From contig JAURNO010000234.1 in the NCBI GenBank assembly GCA_030830145.1, positions 1 through 6,089 on the forward strand: DNA of 6,089 bases. Direction: 5' to 3'. The stretch is from Verrucomicrobiota bacterium (GTDB lineage: Bacteria; Verrucomicrobiota; Verrucomicrobiia; Opitutales; Seribacteraceae). The notes beneath the pieces were generated by a model. That model had not been told where the DNA came from. It did no database searches and saw only the letters and a list, made by a program, of their open reading frames with translations. Numbering within the stretch: position 1 is the stretch's first letter; each line of letters starts with the position of its first letter. Positions 1-6,089 of this stretch are shown here, piece by piece. A program made the position numbers and the translations under genes.

Positions 1-687
1 CTGAGTTGGCGGTTGTCTTCACGCTTGGCCAAGGGATCAGTCCCCGAAACAGATCTGCGGGAACTTTTCAATGAATGCCTTCTTCGTTCCGACGAACTGA
101 TCGAATCCGTGGAATGCGACCTGAAGGCGGTTCGTGAAAGAGATCCGGCTTGTGATGATTTTCTAAGCCCCTTTCTTTATTTCAAAGGTTTTCAGGCATT
201 GTCCGCATATCGAATCGGACATTATTTGTGGAAGAACGACCGAAGAGATCTTGCTCTTTACCTGCAAAGCCTGATCGCCGTGGTCTACTCGGTGGACATT
301 CATCCTGCTGCCCTCATTGGAAAAGGAATTTTGCTCGATCATGCGACTGGATTCGTTGCTGGAGAAACAACTGTGATCGAAGACGATGTCTCCATCTTGC
401 ACGAAGTCACGCTCGGCGGAACCGGTAAGGAACGGGGAGACAGGCACCCCAAAATTCGTTCGGGCGTCCTGATTGGAGCAGGTGCCAAGATTCTTGGAAA
501 TGTAGAGGTTGGGGAAGGAGCAAGGGTCGGGGCGAGCAGCGTTGTCTTGGTCGACGTACCTCCTCACGTGTCGGTAGCTGGAGTGCCCTCCAAGGTCGTT
601 GGGAAGGTAATGGAGGAATCTCCTTCTTTGGGGATGGACCATTCCATTGAGAACTTGAGGGAATACGAATCGGGTGGGGGCATCTGA
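1..687 (+). CDS. cysE: Serine O-acetyltransferase, 5' end missing
   Basis: This enzyme acetylates L-serine with acetyl-CoA to give O-acetylserine, the first step of cysteine synthesis in the cytoplasm. The frame is open from the first base of the window. Counting from the TTG at 13, the C-terminal half is a left-handed beta-helix of hexapeptide repeats (about residues 94-195). Key residues match E. coli CysE at a constant offset of 48: Asp44 in RERDPAC (E. coli Asp92), Asp95 in SVDIHP (Asp143), His110 in LDHATG (the catalytic His158) and His145 in DRHPKI (His193). That offset implies roughly 45 N-terminal residues lie upstream of the window, so the TTG at 13 is not the true start. The protein ends in Gly-Ile, the tail that in known CysE proteins inserts into the CysK active site to form the cysteine synthase complex. 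The next gene begins 65 bp downstream. The family call is very secure. Confidence 0.95.
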   Translation: MSWRLSSRLAKGSVPETDLRELFNECLLRSDELIESVECDLKAVRERDPACDDFLSPFLYFKGFQALSAYRIGHYLWKNDRRDLALYLQSLIAVVYSVDIHPAALIGKGILLDHATGFVAGETTVIEDDVSILHEVTLGGTGKERGDRHPKIRSGVLIGAGAKILGNVEVGEGARVGASSVVLVDVPPHVSVAGVPSKVVGKVMEESPSLGMDHSIENLREYESGGGI

Positions 688-738
688 TCGGGTTTGGCAC
701 TTATTGTCTCCCCACAGTTGACGAAGCATTTTTTTTTT
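674..738 (+). other. Gap after cysE: distant inverted repeat and T10 tract
   Basis: GTGGGG at 674-679, inside the last codons of cysE, is the exact reverse complement of CCCCAC at 710-715, giving a possible 6-bp stem with a 30-nt loop. A run of ten T residues follows at 729-738. In a canonical intrinsic terminator the T run touches the stem, but here 13 nt separate them and the loop is long. It may be a leaky terminator between cysE and the next gene, or just a homopolymer. I see no convincing -35/-10 pair in the gap. Confidence 0.25.
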
Positions 739-741
739 ACT

Positions 742-747
742 AGGAAG
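742..747 (+). promoter_or_regulatory. Ribosome binding site of the kinase-like gene
   Basis: AGGAAG lies just before the ATG at 753, with 7 nt between AGGA and the start codon. This is the best Shine-Dalgarno match on the plus strand of the window, and it supports the choice of ATG 753 as the start. The three genes downstream lack an equally good site. Confidence 0.7.
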
Positions 748-752
748 ACCTC

Positions 753-2030
753 ATGCACAGCGAATCGAGTGAACCTTCCTCCCCAAAAATGGACAAAGAC
801 GGGGATTCTGATCATGAAGACGCAGAGAATGCTCCCCTCAAGCCCAAGACCAAAAAACAGGTAGAGGATCTTGAGGTCAAGGATGCCCAATTGATCTTTC
901 AAGCCGTTTGGCATGAATTGGAAGAGGACGTTGGGGTTGAAAATCTCCGTTTCCCCGCCGAAATTTTCTGGCTCAATGGATCGCCCGGGGCTGGGAAGGG
1001 GACCCAAACCGCGTTTATTATGGAATTTCGGGACCTGACCGAAAAACCAATCATTGTGAGCGAGTTGCTCAAATCTCCCGAAGCTAGAAAAAAGATGGAT
1101 GCGGGAATGTTGGCGGGTGATCGAGAGGTGACGAGACTCGTCTTACGAAGCCTTTTGAACCCATGCTACGAAAGCGGGGCGATCGTAGACGGTTATCCTC
1201 GAACCAAAACTCAAGTCGAGTGTCTCAAGCTGTTCCATGGCAGACTGAGTGAGTTGAGAAGCAAATACGTGGGGACATTCCAAGAGGAACAATTCCCCAA
1301 ACCAAGGTTTCATATCATCATGCTTTTCATTGATGAGGAAGAGAGCGTGAGAAGGCAACTTTTGCGTGGGCAACGTACTATGGAGCACAATGCGGAAGTG
1401 GAGGCATCCGGAGTAGGCAAAACAAGAGAGGTTAGAAAAACGGATTTGGACGAGGAGGCGGCGCATCGGCGTTACAAGACCTTCAAGGAATCGACTTATC
1501 ACTCGCTTACGACCTTGAGGGAAGTTTTCCACTATCATTTCATCAATGCTCACGGCACCGTCATTGAAATTCAGCAACGAATTATTCAGGAACTCAAGTA
1601 TCAAAGCTCATTGGAACTGGATGAATCCACTTACGACCGTATTTCCACCATTCCTTTGGCTCAAAAACTTTCCTTGCACGCACGGCAGTTACTTGTTCAT
1701 CGGTTGGATTCTTATGAAAAGTTTCATTCGGACCTTTTTGGCCAAGTCGTTGACTTGATCAAGTCGAAGTTCATTCCGATTGTGGAGAAGCATTCCATTT
1801 CGGGCTTGGCGTATATTAATTCGGAAGATCCCGTCTTTGCCGATCCTCTTGCTATTGCCATTCTTATCGACGTCTTTACGGAAAGGGGGTTTACCGCCGT
1901 TGTGGATATTAGGAAAATGGAGGTTCCCTGTCGGATCGACCCGAAATCATATGAGATCGTCAATCGCGAGAAGAAGATCTATCGGGTTCGAATCAACTTT
2001 CCGGGTTCGAAGATCAGACGGGGATTGTAA
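753..2030 (+). CDS. Adenylate-kinase-like nucleoside monophosphate kinase with extra C-terminal domain
   Basis: The core resembles adenylate kinases, which transfer phosphate between ATP and a nucleoside monophosphate in the cytoplasm. A Walker A loop GSPGAGKGT is at residues 76-84. DGYPR, the conserved NMP-binding motif, is at 146-150. Arg228-Lys-Thr-Asp231-Leu-Asp233, followed by AHRRY at 237-241, resembles the RxDD...R segment of the lid region. The protein has 425 residues against about 190-220 for a usual adenylate kinase. The additions are a charged, acidic N-terminal extension (about 1-45), an insertion around 160-225, and a C-terminal domain (about 295-425) that I do not recognise; it looks mixed alpha/beta. 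The first NMP-binding motif, TGDxLR in typical enzymes, appears here only as a diverged VSELLKS at 102-108, so the true phosphate acceptor is uncertain. A good Shine-Dalgarno supports the start. It begins a tight gene run ending in the pseudouridine synthase. The kinase fold is secure; activity and substrate are inferred. Confidence 0.85.
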   Translation: MHSESSEPSSPKMDKDGDSDHEDAENAPLKPKTKKQVEDLEVKDAQLIFQAVWHELEEDVGVENLRFPAEIFWLNGSPGAGKGTQTAFIMEFRDLTEKPIIVSELLKSPEARKKMDAGMLAGDREVTRLVLRSLLNPCYESGAIVDGYPRTKTQVECLKLFHGRLSELRSKYVGTFQEEQFPKPRFHIIMLFIDEEESVRRQLLRGQRTMEHNAEVEASGVGKTREVRKTDLDEEAAHRRYKTFKESTYHSLTTLREVFHYHFINAHGTVIEIQQRIIQELKYQSSLELDESTYDRISTIPLAQKLSLHARQLLVHRLDSYEKFHSDLFGQVVDLIKSKFIPIVEKHSISGLAYINSEDPVFADPLAIAILIDVFTERGFTAVVDIRKMEVPCRIDPKSYEIVNREKKIYRVRINFPGSKIRRGL

Positions 2031-2061
2031 GTCCGGTATTTGTTCACTAAAAGATCTTTCC

Positions 2062-3180
2062 ATGGATCCCCGATACGCATCGTTGGCCGACAACCTCGTC
2101 AGCCATTCCACTAATCTCCAAAAGGACGAAAAAGCCCTTATTCACGCCTTCGACGTTCCGGAGCAAATTACACTTGCTTTGATACGAGCCGTGCGGAGCA
2201 GGGGTGCCATTCCCTTCGTTCTTCTCGAAAATAGCCGAATCGGAAGAGAATGTGTGCTTGGCGGCACAGATGTTCAGTTTGAAACGGCATTATCCTGGGA
2301 GATGGACAGAATGAAATCCATGGATGCCTATATTGCATTGCGAGGGTCTTCTAATGTTTTTGAAAATTCGGATCTTCCGCAGGAAGATATGAAAAAGGCC
2401 ATTAAAATCCTCAAGCCCGTCCTTGATTGGAGGGTAAAGAAGACTAAGTGGTGCGTCTTGCGTTGGCCGACTTCCTCGATGGCTCAACAGGCCAAGATGA
2501 GTACGGAGGCTTTTGAGAATTTCTACTTCGATGCTTGTTGCATGGACTATTCCAAAATGACGGAGGGAATGGCGGCTCTCGAAAAAAGAATGCGTGAAGC
2601 CGAGGACGTCAAAATAACGGGTCCAGGGACGGAATTGACTTTTTCCTTGAAGGGAATCAATGCCGTTGCCTGCGGCGGAACGCACAATATCCCAGACGGT
2701 GAGGTCTTTTCCTGTCCCGTTCGTGATAGCGTCGAGGGAACGATCACTTATAACGCGGACACCATCTATCAGGGAACTTCCTTTTCCGACATCTGCCTGA
2801 AGTTCAGCAAGGGAAAGATCGTCGAGGCAACCGCATCTTCAAATGAGAAAAAATTGACCGAAATTCTCGATTCGGACGAAGGAGCCCGCTTTATCGGCGA
2901 GTTTGCAATCGCGTTCAATCCTATTATCCGCGAACCAATGCTCGATATATTGTTCGACGAGAAAATTTCCGGTTCCTTTCACCTTACACCGGGCCAAGCT
3001 TATGACGAAGCAAACAATGGGAACAAATCCCAAGTGCATTGGGATATGGTGAATATTCAAAGACCCGAGTACGGGGGTGGGGAAATTTGGTTTGACGGCG
3101 AGTTGATTCGCAAGGACGGAGAATTTCAACAAGAAGACTTGGCCAAGCTTAATACGGAATATTTGCTCGGGGATTCCTGA
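2062..3180 (+). CDS. M29-family metallo-aminopeptidase
   Basis: This is a predicted cytoplasmic dinuclear-metal aminopeptidase of the thermophilic family (AmpS/AmpT/PepS type) that removes N-terminal residues from peptides. In the 372-residue product the expected ligands are Glu214 (DGEVF), Glu280 (IGEFA), His307 (SGSFHLT), His326 and Asp328 (VHWDM), with Tyr314 (GQAY) as the likely catalytic tyrosine. The spacings Glu214-Glu280 (66), His307-Tyr314 (7) and His326-Asp328 (2) agree with the family pattern as I recall it. The stretch between His307 and His326 is only 19 residues, shorter than the roughly 30 of classical members, and the whole protein is shorter than the usual 400-410. The frame is open well upstream inside the kinase gene. 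I chose ATG 2062 because it is the first start after that gene's stop, 31 bp away, and opens onto the sequence that looks like the real N-terminus. The ribosome binding site is weak. Confidence 0.9.
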   Translation: MDPRYASLADNLVSHSTNLQKDEKALIHAFDVPEQITLALIRAVRSRGAIPFVLLENSRIGRECVLGGTDVQFETALSWEMDRMKSMDAYIALRGSSNVFENSDLPQEDMKKAIKILKPVLDWRVKKTKWCVLRWPTSSMAQQAKMSTEAFENFYFDACCMDYSKMTEGMAALEKRMREAEDVKITGPGTELTFSLKGINAVACGGTHNIPDGEVFSCPVRDSVEGTITYNADTIYQGTSFSDICLKFSKGKIVEATASSNEKKLTEILDSDEGARFIGEFAIAFNPIIREPMLDILFDEKISGSFHLTPGQAYDEANNGNKSQVHWDMVNIQRPEYGGGEIWFDGELIRKDGEFQQEDLAKLNTEYLLGDS

Positions 3181-3187
3181 AAGATCT

Positions 3188-4201
3188 ATGACCGACCTTT
3201 CGGCAACACGAGAGTTCATTCAGTCGTTGCCGAAGACTGAAACTCATTTGCACATAGAGGGTTCCCTTCCTTGGGAATTATTGGAAAAAAAGAATCCGGC
3301 AAAGTATGCGTCCCAACCTTCCTTTCGCAAAGATTCTTTTCGCTACGATAGCTTCGAGCAGTTCGAGTCCATTTTGATTGATCATGCCTTGGACTGGTTC
3401 GATTCCCCGGAAAGTTATTATGAGGCTGCCAAATTGATTTTCGCCAAACAGATCGAGCAGAACGTCAAATACGTCGAGACTAGCTTTCATGCTGGAATGA
3501 TGGAATTCCTCAAAATCCCAGGTGAGGAAATACTGGAAGCCATTCTCTCCGCCGCGCCTCCGCAATTGGAAGTCCGGGTTTTTCTCGGAATCAGCAGAAA
3601 TGCGTACACGCCTTATCTCGGCCCGCTCTTGGAGCAAGCAATTGAGAAGTGGGATTCGTTGGCGGGGATTGACCTGCACGGACTGGAGTCCTTGCCCCTG
3701 GAAGCTTGGACCCAACCATTTTGGAAAAGAGCCTCCTCCTGTGGCAAAATACTCAAGGCCCATGCCGGGGAATTCGGTCCGGCAAAAAATGTCGAACAGG
3801 CGGTCGTCGATTTGGGTGTCCGGCGAATACAGCATGGTGTTCGGGCATCAGAATCAGAAAAGGTCATGAAACTTTTGCTGGACGAGGGAGTGACTCTGGA
3901 TCTATGCCCCATCAGTAACTATAAATTAAGAGTGGTGGGAGAATTCGAGAATCATCCTATTGGCAGTTTTATGAATCGTGGAATTCGATGCACGGTTAGC
4001 ACGGATGATCCTCTTTCTTTTAATAATAGCCTGAATCAGGAATATGAGGTTTTGGTCGACAAAATGGGTTTTTCTGCCGGTGAAATCGGTCGTTTGGCCC
4101 AAAATGGGTTCGAGGTATCAGACTTGGAGCCTGATGTTCGGGCTTCCTGGCAAAGCCAAATTATTGGTTTGGTTGACAATGTTTGTTCGGTCGATGAGTG
4201 A
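3188..4201 (+). CDS. Adenosine deaminase-family amidohydrolase
   Basis: This family deaminates adenosine or related adenine compounds by zinc-dependent hydrolysis in a TIM barrel. In the 337-residue product the metal and catalytic residues are all present: His20 and His22 (THLHIEGSL), His192 and Glu195 (KAHAGEFG), His216 (RIQHGV) and Asp273-Asp274 (STDDP). CPISNYKL at 240-247 is also typical. Length is normal for bacterial members. The segment usually read as GIDLxGDE is GIDLHGLE here (160-167), so the substrate cannot be fixed. Adenosine is the default; adenine, a methylthio- or deoxy-nucleoside, or aminodeoxyfutalosine (menaquinone route) are possible. Only 7 bp separate it from the aminopeptidase stop, and it overlaps the next gene by 8 bp, so it is cotranscribed. 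No strong Shine-Dalgarno is seen, so it may rely on ribosomes finishing the upstream gene. Family is secure, exact substrate is not. Confidence 0.9.
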   Translation: MTDLSATREFIQSLPKTETHLHIEGSLPWELLEKKNPAKYASQPSFRKDSFRYDSFEQFESILIDHALDWFDSPESYYEAAKLIFAKQIEQNVKYVETSFHAGMMEFLKIPGEEILEAILSAAPPQLEVRVFLGISRNAYTPYLGPLLEQAIEKWDSLAGIDLHGLESLPLEAWTQPFWKRASSCGKILKAHAGEFGPAKNVEQAVVDLGVRRIQHGVRASESEKVMKLLLDEGVTLDLCPISNYKLRVVGEFENHPIGSFMNRGIRCTVSTDDPLSFNNSLNQEYEVLVDKMGFSAGEIGRLAQNGFEVSDLEPDVRASWQSQIIGLVDNVCSVDE

Positions 4202-5123
4202 AGAGCGCTTTCTTTGTCCCGAGGGTTCCGTTGATCGAGCTGACAAGGTTTTAGCCTCTGCTTTTCCCGAAACAAGCCGGTCTCGGATCAAACGGGCGAT
4301 CGAAGAGGGCCAGATCAGGCGTGAAAACGGGAGCCCTTTGGATCCGAAAAGCAAATTGTCTCCAGGTGAGTATTTGATCGTGGACCTCACGCCCCCCGAA
4401 AAACAAATCCATTCTCCCGTGCCTATTCCTCTTTCGGTGATCTTCGAGGATGAAGATTTAATCGTGATCGACAAAGTTTCGGGTATGGTCGTTCATCCCG
4501 GAGAGGGTACGGGTGAGGATACTTTGGTTCATGCGCTTTTGCATCACTGCGAGTCGGAACTTTGCCCAATAGGAGTTCCAGACCGCCCGGGGATCGTTCA
4601 TCGTTTGGACAAGGAGACAAGCGGAGTCATGGTGGTGGCCAAGACTGAAAAAGCCTATCATTCTCTTGTTTCTCAATTTTCCCAAAGAACGACCGGAAAA
4701 CTTTACCATGCTCTCGTCGCGGGGCACCCTCAAACGGATAAAGGGGAGATTTCGTTTCCCATTGGACGTCATCCGAAGGTTCGGGTCAAGATGGCGGTTG
4801 TTGAAAAAGGGGGGAAACCGGCTCACACCCAATGGAGGGTCCTCTCGTCTTACAAAGAGAAGTTCAGCCTCCTCGAATGTCGAATAAGCACCGGAAGGAC
4901 CCATCAAATTCGGGTTCATCTTTCCTCCTCGGGCCATCCTCTTGCGGGAGACTCGACTTACGGTTATAAATCTTCCAAGTATGGTGGGTATCGTTTTCCC
5001 CGGGTTATGTTGCATGCCCAATCCTTGCGTTTTCTGCATCCGCTTTCAGGGAAGCAACTTACTTTTTCTACCCCGGTTCCGAAGGATTTTGAATCGGCTC
5101 TTTCCCTTCTCACGATACAGTGA
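4194..5123 (+). CDS. rluD: RluA/RluD-family 23S rRNA pseudouridine synthase
   Basis: The product is predicted to isomerise uridine to pseudouridine in 23S rRNA; in E. coli, RluD modifies positions 1911, 1915 and 1917 of helix 69. The 309-residue protein has an N-terminal S4 RNA-binding domain (about residues 14-64, starting at DRADKVL) and a catalytic domain from about 80. The active-site motif HRLDKETSG is at 136-144 with catalytic Asp139. GRTHQIRVHL at 234-243 and HPLAGDSTYG at 248-257 are the other conserved motifs. Length is normal for RluD. The frame is open upstream to 4044 inside the deaminase gene, but ATG 4194 fits because the S4 domain follows closely and the ATG overlaps the deaminase stop in ATGAGTGA. 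No Shine-Dalgarno is visible, so translational coupling is likely. It is the last gene of the plus-strand run. The assignment to RluD rather than RluA or RluC rests on the S4 domain and length. Confidence 0.92.
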   Translation: MSEERFLCPEGSVDRADKVLASAFPETSRSRIKRAIEEGQIRRENGSPLDPKSKLSPGEYLIVDLTPPEKQIHSPVPIPLSVIFEDEDLIVIDKVSGMVVHPGEGTGEDTLVHALLHHCESELCPIGVPDRPGIVHRLDKETSGVMVVAKTEKAYHSLVSQFSQRTTGKLYHALVAGHPQTDKGEISFPIGRHPKVRVKMAVVEKGGKPAHTQWRVLSSYKEKFSLLECRISTGRTHQIRVHLSSSGHPLAGDSTYGYKSSKYGGYRFPRVMLHAQSLRFLHPLSGKQLTFSTPVPKDFESALSLLTIQ

Positions 5124-5128
5124 ATAAA

Positions 5129-5158
5129 GAGGTTTCGAGCCTCTCCTGAGCTAGGAGA
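5129..5158. terminator. Two adjacent hairpins between convergent genes
   Basis: The 39-bp gap between the pseudouridine synthase stop and the opposing LOG gene stop holds two stem-loops. The first (5129-5143) pairs GAGG with CCTC plus one G-T and one T-A pair around a 3-nt loop. The second (5142-5158) pairs TCTCCT with AGGAGA perfectly around the loop GAGCT. They share bases 5142-5143, so both cannot be fully formed at once. Neither has a T tract on either strand, so this is at best an atypical bidirectional terminator. Position favours that role. Confidence 0.45.
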
Positions 5159-5162
5159 CAGG

Positions 5163-5972
5163 TTATGGAGCAAGGGATGCGGTGATTTCTAAAAAGGCTT
5201 CTTCCGTGTCATCCACAATTTTGAATAAATCCAAGTCTCCGGGCGAGATAACTCCCCATTTGACGAAATGATCGAAATTGATCAAACCTTCCCAAAATTC
5301 CCTGCCGTAAAGAAATACGGGTAGCTTCTTATCGAGTTTGCCTGTTTGGGCGAGGGTTAGGGTCTCGAACAATTCATCCATCGTACCGAAGCCTCCTGGG
5401 AAAACCACAATGGCCTTCGCATGGTAAAGGAAATAGAATTTACGAATAAAAAAGTAATGGAATTCAAAAGAGAGTTCCGGTGTTGCGTATTGGTTGACAC
5501 CCTGCTCGAAGGGCAGGCTGATTCCGAGGGCAATGGATGACCCGCCGGCCTGATGGGCGCCTTTATTTGCCGCCTCCATCATTCCGGGACCGCCGCCCGA
5601 GCATATCAAGTGACGCTTTTTAGGGTCCTCCGTCTCGAGAGACCATTTGGTCAAACGCTCGGAAAGTTGGACGGCTTGGTCATAATACTTGGACAGGAGG
5701 AGTATTCTTTCCTTCTTCTCAAGTTCACCGGTTTGTTTGTCGCTCCTTTGGGCAGGATCTTCAGGGAGGTTCTCAACATAAGCGTTCAATTCATTCTGTG
5801 CTTGCGTCGAATCCTTGGAGCGGGCGGACCCAAACAAAACGATGGTGTTTTCAACGTTGTTCTCAGCAAGACGAACATCTGGTTCGATGAGTTCACATTG
5901 AACCCGTATGGGACGGGCGTGGGGACTTTTGAGAAAACTTGAATTATCGTATGCTTTGTTGGGTTTGTTCAT
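5163..5972 (-). CDS. LOG-family (TIGR00730) Rossmann-fold nucleotide hydrolase
   Basis: LOG proteins are cytoplasmic enzymes that split nucleoside 5'-monophosphates into free base and ribose 5-phosphate; the family was first known for cytokinin activation (LONELY GUY). They were long mis-annotated as lysine decarboxylases. Both signature motifs are intact: GGGPGMMEA at residues 126-134 and PGGFGTMDE at 192-200, with the usual Arg177 and Glu200 of the active site and a nucleotide-binding glycine-rich start FGSAR at 47-51. The protein has 269 residues against about 180-195 for short members. It carries about 40 extra N-terminal residues and a charged, probably helical insertion at about 60-100, as in the longer LOG subgroup. 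The start is supported by AAGGA 7 nt upstream. It is transcribed towards the plus-strand run and its own promoter should lie in 5985-6030. Natural substrate is unknown; housekeeping AMP or CMP turnover, or base salvage, is plausible. Confidence 0.9.
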   Translation of the reverse strand: MNKPNKAYDNSSFLKSPHARPIRVQCELIEPDVRLAENNVENTIVLFGSARSKDSTQAQNELNAYVENLPEDPAQRSDKQTGELEKKERILLLSKYYDQAVQLSERLTKWSLETEDPKKRHLICSGGGPGMMEAANKGAHQAGGSSIALGISLPFEQGVNQYATPELSFEFHYFFIRKFYFLYHAKAIVVFPGGFGTMDELFETLTLAQTGKLDKKLPVFLYGREFWEGLINFDHFVKWGVISPGDLDLFKIVDDTEEAFLEITASLAP

Positions 5973-5979
5973 CTGTTTA

Positions 5980-5984
5980 TCCTT
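5980..5984 (-). promoter_or_regulatory. Ribosome binding site of the LOG gene
   Basis: On the minus strand AAGGA lies 7 nt before the ATG at 5972-5970. It is a clear Shine-Dalgarno and fixes the start, with no competing in-frame start at comparable spacing. Confidence 0.75.
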
Positions 5985-6025
5985 GTTTGTCTAAGGGAAA
6001 ATGAAAAGAGCAAACGCACTGAATC

Positions 6026-6047
6026 AAAAAAAAGCGATCTTTTCGCT
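6026..6047 (-). terminator. Intrinsic terminator-like hairpin with T8 tail
   Basis: Read on the minus strand, AGCGA, a 5-nt loop AAAGA, and TCGCT are followed directly by a run of T (the A8 run at 6026-6033 on the plus strand, whose last base is in the stem). The stem is short, 5 bp, but the immediate T tract is the classic arrangement. It would end a transcript entering from the right of the window, or act as an attenuator in the LOG gene leader. No T tract follows it on the plus strand. Confidence 0.5.
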
Positions 6048-6058
6048 AAAGTCGGAAG

Positions 6059-6084
6059 ACTATGGGTCGATTATGATTCATAGT
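6059..6084. repeat. Inverted repeat with nested palindrome
   Basis: ACTATG at 6059-6064 is inverted as CATAGT at 6079-6084. Within it, TATGATTCATA at 6072-6082 is an 11-bp palindrome around a central T. It sits about 100 bp upstream of the LOG start, where a regulator could bind, or it may be the tail of a neighbouring gene outside the window. Function unknown. Confidence 0.3.
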
Positions 6085-6089
6085 TGCAA

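Noticed and set aside
163..729. Long minus-strand open frame opposite cysE, with similar ones opposite the other genes
   Set aside because: They mirror strongly conserved coding on the other strand, show no recognisable motif and have no convincing ribosome binding site.
688..752. Possible promoter for the kinase-like gene using TTGGCA (694) or TTGACG (718) as a -35
   Set aside because: No acceptable -10 hexamer lies 16-18 bases downstream of either, so the call would be arbitrary.
1780..2061. Upstream extension of the aminopeptidase frame into the kinase-like gene
   Set aside because: This part overlaps well-conserved coding in another frame and its residues do not resemble the M29 N-terminus; ATG 2062 is the better start.
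4044..4193. Upstream extension of the pseudouridine synthase frame into the deaminase gene
   Set aside because: It overlaps the real end of the deaminase and adds 50 residues outside the usual RluD length; the S4 domain starts soon after ATG 4194.
5973..6030. Minus-strand promoter with TTGATT as -35 of the LOG gene
   Set aside because: The hexamer at the right spacing matches the -10 consensus at only two positions. A promoter is expected here but I cannot place it.
6001..6089. Plus-strand reading frame from ATG 6001, open to the window end, with AGGG a few bases upstream
   Set aside because: Only 29 codons are visible, they resemble no family, and the frame runs through a terminator-like hairpin read on the other strand. 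It cannot be supported as a gene from this window.

Overview
The window looks like an ordinary bacterial chromosome segment of moderate GC. Coding is dense, with five genes on the plus strand converging on one minus-strand gene near the right edge. No tRNA, rRNA, CRISPR array, IS element or phage gene was seen. The gene content (serine acetyltransferase, an unusually long adenylate-kinase-like protein, an M29 aminopeptidase, an adenosine-deaminase-family enzyme, a RluA/RluD-type pseudouridine synthase and a LOG-family protein) and the weak or absent Shine-Dalgarno sites inside the operon make me lean to Verrucomicrobiota (Opitutae-like) or a related lineage. That is an impression of gene style, not a demonstrated placement.

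Layout. Bases 1-687 hold the 3' part of cysE, whose 5' end lies outside the window. A 65-bp gap with a run of ten T residues and a good ribosome binding site leads to a 425-residue protein (753-2030). It has an adenylate-kinase-like core, an acidic N-terminal extension and an unrecognised C-terminal domain. An M29 metallo-aminopeptidase (2062-3180), an adenosine-deaminase-family amidohydrolase (3188-4201) and a pseudouridine synthase (4194-5123) follow, with gaps of 31 bp, 7 bp and an 8-bp overlap. This is almost certainly one transcription unit. Bases 5124-5162 form a compact convergent intergenic region with two adjacent hairpins. The minus-strand LOG gene (5163-5972) has a clear Shine-Dalgarno site. 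The last 117 bases are non-coding as far as I can judge and hold an intrinsic-terminator-like hairpin on the minus strand.

How the genes fit together. CysE makes O-acetylserine for cysteine synthesis. The kinase-like protein and the deaminase-like protein both point to purine nucleotide handling. The aminopeptidase would recycle peptides, and the pseudouridine synthase modifies rRNA. The LOG protein is predicted to hydrolyse nucleoside 5'-monophosphates at the N-glycosidic bond, so three of the six genes act on nucleosides or nucleotides. I find no defence system or other obviously new multi-gene system. The most original item is the enlarged adenylate-kinase-like protein with its unexplained C-terminal domain.
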